A program made the position numbers and the translations under genes. The notes below the pieces were generated by a model, which was given only the letters and a program-made list of their open reading frames with translations, made no database searches and was not told the origin of the DNA. This document shows positions 19,154 through 23,728 of a DNA stretch of 23,728 nt, piece after piece. Positions within the stretch are counted from its first letter, which is position 1. Every line of letters begins with the position of its first letter. Source of the DNA: Ophiostoma sp. CBS 140.51 (taxonomy: Eukaryota; Ascomycota; Sordariomycetes; Ophiostomatales; Ophiostomataceae); NCBI GenBank assembly GCA_029298735.1, contig JANSLP010000429.1:1-23728 (forward strand). Reading direction: 5' to 3'.

Positions 19154-19955
19154 ATGGCAGACTTTAACGCAAGATATGTCGCGACAAACAACCGTTATGG
19201 TGCACCAGATTACGATGAAACATTTATCGATGGTTTGCGAGCAGAGCTCGTGAAAAATGCAGTGGAGGCTGAAGCCATCGTCGATGCCGTTCTTGTGAGG
19301 GTTTTTTTTCCCCCCCCAACTTACCACCAACTAACAAGAGAAGGCATCACTGGCCATTGGTGCACACCGTGCAGACGTTGTCGCAAAGTTGTTTGAAAAG
19401 GCCATTAAGCCTGTCGCAATTGACCAGGTTGCGGTTGGCCGCACCATGGACACTTTTCGGGCAGTGTTGATGATTGTGTGGCCGTTTGTCGGTATTCCCT
19501 GGTGTGTGCCAGCTGCACTGGGAATCGTCGATGTTCTCAAGCGCCACAATATTGAACTTCCAGATACAACTGCTCGCCCCTTTATCAATGAGTCAGATCG
19601 GGACATTGGCCACCAACTACTTAAGCGGACATATCAGAATGTCAACAATGCCGAGGTGCAGGACATGCTGCGAACGTTCTTTCCCGACTTTGCGAATCTC
19701 ACTTGGGCTGTGGTCTTTGGCTACTCATTGGCCGGGACGACGGCAACAGGAGTTTTTACCGAGTCGCAGACGCAGCTTATCTTGGCTACGGCGACTGTTG
19801 CGTCCGGGGCACTGCGGCAGGCCCGGTCTCACCTGCGGGGGGCTGTTGGGCTTGGTATCTCGGTGCAGGCAGCGGCTGCTGTATCGCGAAGTGCTGTTAA
19901 GTTCAATGCATGGAACGGTGTTGACATCACAGGAGTAACAGAGCTGGAATTGTAA
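19154..19955 (+). CDS. Carboxymuconolactone decarboxylase / AhpD-like protein
   Basis: The model joins 19154-19294 and 19344-19955 (250 aa). The 49-nt intron has a GTGAGG donor, a T8C8 pyrimidine block, a CAACTAAC branch and a GAGAAG acceptor. The protein is all-helical in character. Family-like segments are ASLAIGAHRADVVAKLFEKA after the splice, and near the C terminus ESQTQLILATATVASGAL followed by RQARSHLRGAVGLGISVQA, which matches the AhpD/CMD core helix pattern. The AhpD CxxC pair is absent, so peroxidase activity is not expected. The single Cys in GIPWCVPAA sits in the first half. Fungal CMD-like proteins of about 200-250 aa occur near oxidase genes. Its role here could be decarboxylation or isomerisation of a lactone, or protection, and this is inference. 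The stop TAA overlaps an AATAAA. The gene converges with the third FAD monooxygenase (120 bp). Confidence 0.8.
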
Positions 19956-19959
19956 TAAA
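19954..19959 (+). terminator. AATAAA polyadenylation-signal candidate
   Basis: AATAAA directly overlaps the TAA stop of the CMD-like gene. The downstream 120 bp before the convergent gene is T-rich (TTGGTTTTGTTTTTT), fitting a compact 3' end. Confidence 0.4.
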
Positions 19960-20075
19960 ATTGATTGAAAAAAGGTCATGCCTTTGGTACTGGTTTGAAT
20001 TTGATTGGTTTTGTTTTTTATCTCTTGCAAGACCACGCAAAAAAATGCTTGACGGGTTCTACTTTCTAGAATTGT

Positions 20076-21821
20076 CTACATACCCCCACGTGACAGATAC
20101 TTCTCAACTACAGCCATTGCCTCTTCCATGGAACTGACTTTACACATAACATGCTGGTCTGGACGCACAAGTAAACCTGCCCCTTCATCAAGTCCCACCA
20201 GCTCATACCAGGACGTGGCTGGCTTAAGAGGTGCCACATCCAACACATGAATTTTTAAGGGGCCATCATGAGTAGAGTAAAAGATATTGCCCACACCCCT
20301 GTAGAAGATGACAAACTTGTCATAAGGAACGTGGTCCAAGATCGATGTACCGTCTACCAACAATGTATGTGGAAGTCGAGAACCTGGTTTGGCAGATGGA
20401 ACAAATGCAGATACATCGTCGAGCAGCACCGTCCCATCTTGACCAGTTCCGTACACGTAACCTAGCTGAAGTACAAGTGAGTCAAAGTGCGGTTTGCTTA
20501 ACGCGGCGAGGTGCTGTAATTCCGACTGCACGTCCTGCTTCTTGACGTGTGTAGCCAAATCACTTGCAGCCTCGCCATCAGAAGCGATCCTGCTCAAGGC
20601 TGGATTCACCTCGATACCGACGCGTTCATTCTCGGCTGACTGGACTGCGTTGGCCGTGGCCACGGGTTTGCGCTCGTCCGTGTAGCTTTTGAGAAAATCC
20701 TGTTGGTGCTTTTCGCCTCCACGCAAAGCCATGCCCAGCTTCCACGCCAGATTGTGAACGTCGGCAAAACCAGTGTTGACTCCGAGTCCACCTTGTGGTG
20801 GGAAAGAGTGGGCAGCATCACCAGCAACAAATACACGATGGTTGTGGCTGCTGTCGCTATATGCTGATGCCACGCGCGGCCAGGTCTGCCACAGCGTAAC
20901 GGACAGCGGCTCGAAGTCAAGGGTGGGCATGCATGACTTGACAATGTCAGTACACTTGTCGGCAGTAAGTCGTTTGGTGTCATCGTTGCCGTCAATATTG
21001 ACCTGCGTAACATGTACAAATGACAACGCAATATCGTAGACAATGATGCCAGCCGCATGCTCTGGGTGGGCACAAAAGTAGAGAGTTGCACGCGTATCGT
21101 CAGGCTGGAGAAGACTGCTCACATTGCCGCGGCAGTGGATCGACTGGTAAAAGTTTGTTTTCTGCGGGCGGTCCACGCCGGGAGGAGAGTCAAAGGTGAC
21201 GTTCTTGAGTGCAGCACGCACAGCCGAGGCCACACCGTCCGCACCAACAACAAATTCGGAACGAATTTTAAGCACCTTGCCCTCCTCATCACGATTTCTT
21301 ACAGCGGAAATGGGTCTCTCGTCAGCTCCCAAGAGAACACCTTCCCACTGGTAACACCGGTGGATGGTGACCAGTTCGGTCGCCATGACGGCGTCTTCGA
21401 GAAACACTTCGAGAACCGGCTGGGCAATGTTGAGCAGGGGCTCGGGTGTCAGAGCCTTGACGTCTTCGTCCTGTCGTTCGTATGGTAGCTTGCAGAGCTC
21501 AACTCCGGGCAGACCGGAGACGTAGGACACCCAGAACCCATCATCGACGCTAGCTCCGAGTGCTCGAAGTGCCGGGATATCCAGTCCAGCTTGGCGGAAG
21601 ATTTCGAGAGACCGAGGATTAATAGCATGTGCTTTGGGCTGACCAAGACGCACGGCGTGCTTGTCAATGACCGCCGATCGGATCCCGAGACGAGCCAGCA
21701 GATAAGCCAGAGAAAGACCTGTCGGTCCGGCACCAACAATCAAAACCGGGATGTTGTTTGGCGGTGGGTTGAAGAACCGAGGATCCCTTTCCGGGACCTT
21801 GCCGAATATCTTGCTGGACAT
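20076..21821 (-). CDS. FAD-binding monooxygenase 3 (phenol 2-monooxygenase / PCP hydroxylase-like)
   Basis: This is a single-exon gene of 581 aa. It is a class A flavoprotein hydroxylase of the FAD_binding_3 type, expected to hydroxylate a phenolic or related ring with NADPH and O2. The FAD motif is VLIVGAGPTGLSLAYLLARLG (Gly30, Gly32, Gly35). KAHAINPRSLEIFRQAGLD is the classic aromatic-hydroxylase segment after it, VVGADGVASAVR is the DG motif (Asp195-Gly196) and VFVAGDAAHSFPPQGGLGVN is the GD motif (Gly334-Asp335). The C-terminal 150 residues or so resemble the thioredoxin-like domain of phenol hydroxylases (LPHTLLVDGTSILDHV, LLVRPDQHVMCKV). It lacks the long extra C terminus of the yeast phenol hydroxylase (about 660 aa). 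The start MSSKIFGKVPERDPRFFNPP precedes the Rossmann fold by a short leader. It is head-to-head with the DUF3500 gene. Confidence 0.95.
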   Translation of the reverse strand: MSSKIFGKVPERDPRFFNPPPNNIPVLIVGAGPTGLSLAYLLARLGIRSAVIDKHAVRLGQPKAHAINPRSLEIFRQAGLDIPALRALGASVDDGFWVSYVSGLPGVELCKLPYERQDEDVKALTPEPLLNIAQPVLEVFLEDAVMATELVTIHRCYQWEGVLLGADERPISAVRNRDEEGKVLKIRSEFVVGADGVASAVRAALKNVTFDSPPGVDRPQKTNFYQSIHCRGNVSSLLQPDDTRATLYFCAHPEHAAGIIVYDIALSFVHVTQVNIDGNDDTKRLTADKCTDIVKSCMPTLDFEPLSVTLWQTWPRVASAYSDSSHNHRVFVAGDAAHSFPPQGGLGVNTGFADVHNLAWKLGMALRGGEKHQQDFLKSYTDERKPVATANAVQSAENERVGIEVNPALSRIASDGEAASDLATHVKKQDVQSELQHLAALSKPHFDSLVLQLGYVYGTGQDGTVLLDDVSAFVPSAKPGSRLPHTLLVDGTSILDHVPYDKFVIFYRGVGNIFYSTHDGPLKIHVLDVAPLKPATSWYELVGLDEGAGLLVRPDQHVMCKVSSMEEAMAVVEKYLSRGGM

Positions 21822-22230
21822 GATGGTTGGAAGTTGGTGCGTGTGGTACTGAAGATGTAACCCAATGACGATACGGGGATTTGATTGAGGACAAACTTAT
21901 TTTGTGGCTCCTACAACGCACTGTTTATTGAATTAAAGCATCGTTGAGAAAATATTCATCGTTCGTTTGTTTACTTTATCCCTCCACAATCCGAGAAGAA
22001 GAGCTTCTCCGCTTCCCGGTGGGCAAGGAAACAACGAAGGCCAGACCACTCTATTTGATCTCACCAGAAAAGAAAGTAAGCAGTATGTAGGAAATGATTG
22101 CAATACAGTTTACTTTCGATTTAAATACATTGAATTGATTTTACAGAGTAGGTGGGCTCTTTGTGTCGTCGTTCCCGGGTCGAGATCACCACAGTTAAAT
22201 TTGTTGGTCGTAAAAGTCAGTCAATCAACA
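21822..22230. promoter_or_regulatory. Shared divergent promoter, FAD monooxygenase 3 / DUF3500 gene
   Basis: This 409-bp spacer lies between two head-to-head start codons. A TTTAAATA sequence lies at 22120-22127, and GTAAGC (22076) with TTTTACAG (ending 22146) could bound a 71-nt leader intron of the DUF3500 transcript. The frame of the DUF3500 protein is open upstream through this region but has no ATG before 22231, so it is not thought to be coding. Confidence 0.45.
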
Positions 22231-23550
22231 ATGGCATCGTCTACCCCGCCATCTCCGTACCGCAAGTGGCTCTGCACAGATGCGCCGCAATACGTGCACC
22301 TGAAAACGGCCACCGCAGTTTCCCATACCGAGCATCTCTTTTCCAACGTGCCTCTTGTTACAAAGATTAACAAGTGGTGGGATGAACTTTGGAAAGCGTC
22401 GTTCAAGGGCATCACCTCTGATGGTAGGTAAAAGACCTCTGCAATTCCTATTACCGACTAAAAGCTAATAATAAAAGGCAATGTTATCCCCAATTTGTAT
22501 CCCAAGACAGACCATGGCATCCCAATTGTCGAGATTGTCCAGGCAGCCAACGGTGTGATCACGGCAGCCACAGAGGAAGAGCGAAAGCGACTACTTCTGG
22601 CTGTGGACGCACCCGAGCGACGGGCCTGGTCGAACCCCGAGATTTACGTCCACCGCTTTGGCGTGCGCCTTGACGAGTCAAGCGAGAATGTCCAGCAAGC
22701 CGTGCTCCATGTTTTAAAGACGACCCTGTCTGAAAGAGGCTACAAAAAGGCTGTCAATGCCACCCTCATCAACCACTTTCTCGGTACCCTGCACAACGCG
22801 CCGGCCGTCCTCAATCGCTGGTCCTACAATTTCATGATCTTCGGCCAGCCTTCCCAAACAGATGACTGGAGCTTCAGTCTTTATGGCCACCATTTGTGCC
22901 TCAACATTGCCATTCTCCGTGGCTCGCAGATTGTCCTCACACCCACGTTCACGGGTGCCGAGCCCAATGTCATTGATAGTGGCCCATGGACCGGCACTCG
23001 AATCCTCGTAGAGGAAGAGCGACTTGGGCTTGCTTTTATGCAGCAACTGGGCCCAGAAAGACAAAAAGCTGCCCAGCTGTTCACAGACATTGACGGGCCG
23101 AACTTTGCCACCGAGTTTGCTGCCATCTTTCCGACCTGCCCGTCTGGCTGCCGGTGGAACCCCGCAGACCAGCGCCAGATTTGTGGTGCCTTTCAGGACA
23201 ACCGCATCGTGCCGTACGAGGGGGCGTGTCTGGCTGGTATTAACAAACCGCTGCAAGATCTTCTCCTCAAACTCGTCGAAGAGTTTGTGCTCTACCTGCC
23301 TGACGAAGCCCGCCGCGAGCGCCTGCAGCAAGTCGCTTCTCACATGTCAGAGACCTACTTTTGTTGGATTGGTGGATTTGGCGACGAGGATGCGTTTTAC
23401 TACCGCATCCAGAGTCCCGTCATCATCTGCGAATTTGACCACCATTCAGGCGTTTTCTTGACAAATGACAAGCCGCAAAAGTTTCACATCCACACTGTGG
23501 TACGGAGCCCCAATGGCGGCGACTACGGTCATGCACTTCGATCGTCGTAA
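22231..23550 (+). CDS. DUF3500 family protein
   Basis: The model joins 22231-22423 and 22478-23550 (421 aa); the 54-nt intron has a GTAGGT donor, a GCTAAT branch and an AAAAG acceptor. The molecular function of DUF3500 is not known to me. Family-like segments are WSYNFMIFGQPSQTDDWSF and LYGHHLCLNI, then LTPTFTGAEPNVIDSGPW, EEERLGLAFMQQL, and near the C terminus YYRIQSPVIICEFDHHSGVF followed by KFHIHTVVRSPNGGDYGHAL. The many conserved His/Asp/Glu residues (HH, EFDHHSG, FHIH) would suit metal binding, which is inference. I see no signal peptide or membrane helix. It is paired head-to-head with the phenol-hydroxylase-like gene, which points to a shared pathway. The start is the first ATG of the frame. 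Confidence 0.87.
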
Positions 23551-23728
23551 GGCATGTCGTAAATACAATTAATTGATATAGAGTAGTTTTCAAAATTCTA
23601 GTCAAGGGTCCTAATAATTCGATCGAAGATTTATTTCGCCACGTTCTCCAACCCCTGAGAGTGCCGACGGTTTCTACGACACGTCTGTCATCCAGCCAAA
23701 CTGGGCCGTTGAGCGCAGTACATAAGAG
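23551..23728. other. 3' flank of the DUF3500 gene, window edge
   Basis: This is AT-rich sequence after the TAA with AATTAATTGATATAG near 23568-23582, probably the 3' untranslated region. No gene is seen before the window ends. Confidence 0.5.

Noticed and set aside
21967..22230. N-terminal extension of the DUF3500 protein
   Set aside because: The frame is open upstream but contains no ATG, and the peptide resembles nothing. The first ATG at 22231 fits the family start.
22714..23343. 209-codon open frame on the minus strand
   Set aside because: It is antisense to the DUF3500 coding exon and has no recognisable features.
14024..23550. Classical secondary-metabolite cluster with a backbone synthase
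   Set aside because: No polyketide synthase, NRPS, terpene cyclase or pathway transcription factor is visible in the window, so only a tailoring or catabolic block can be claimed.

Overview
The window is nuclear DNA from a filamentous ascomycete (Pezizomycotina; probably Sordariomycetes, but the genus cannot be fixed from sequence alone). The evidence is monocistronic genes on both strands, short introns of about 49-72 nt (one of 194 nt) with GTAAGT/GTAGGT/GTGAGT/GTATGT donors and CTAAC- or CTGAC-like branch sites, GC-richer exons against AT-rich spacers, and fungal protein families (EB1/Bim1, a benzoate-hydroxylase-like P450, a type I metacaspase, DHA1-type MFS, DUF3500). I assembled spliced gene models by hand; the reading frame closes in all of them except the three broken genes noted below.

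Layout. 1-1792: EB1-family microtubule plus-end protein (minus, four exons) with a 12-nt tandem repeat just past its stop. 1793-2722: non-coding. 2723-4407: microsomal cytochrome P450 (minus, four exons). 4408-5219: AT-rich spacer. 5220-6778: a SET-domain gene (plus) broken by several frameshifts and an in-frame TAG. 7067-8094: an unrecognised gene (minus) with an in-frame TAA and a frameshift. 8410-9534: intact single-exon DAO-type FAD oxidoreductase (minus). 10084-11169: metacaspase without a prodomain (plus). 11330-13362: MFS transporter (minus, four exons) with an unusual Gly/Tyr/Pro-rich first loop.

14024-23550 holds six enzyme genes in strictly alternating orientation, forming three head-to-head pairs: FAD monooxygenase 1 / FAD monooxygenase 2 (429 bp between start codons), metallo-beta-lactamase-fold hydrolase / carboxymuconolactone-decarboxylase-like protein (490 bp), and phenol-hydroxylase-like FAD monooxygenase / DUF3500 protein (409 bp). 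With the MFS transporter next door, and perhaps the P450 further off, this looks like a co-regulated oxidative pathway: aromatic hydroxylation, then hydrolysis of a lactone, lactam or ester, then handling of a carboxymuconolactone-like or peroxide intermediate. It could serve aromatic or plant-phenolic catabolism, or tailoring of a secondary metabolite. No backbone synthase, ring-cleavage dioxygenase or transcription factor lies in the window, so the substrate is unknown. This block is the best candidate for an undescribed system here.

Three genes (SET, the unrecognised gene, FAD monooxygenase 1) carry disabling lesions while their neighbours are clean. This is either genuine decay or local assembly error. 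The two in-frame stops are each one C-to-T change away from a glutamine codon, which is compatible with, but does not prove, RIP-like mutation.
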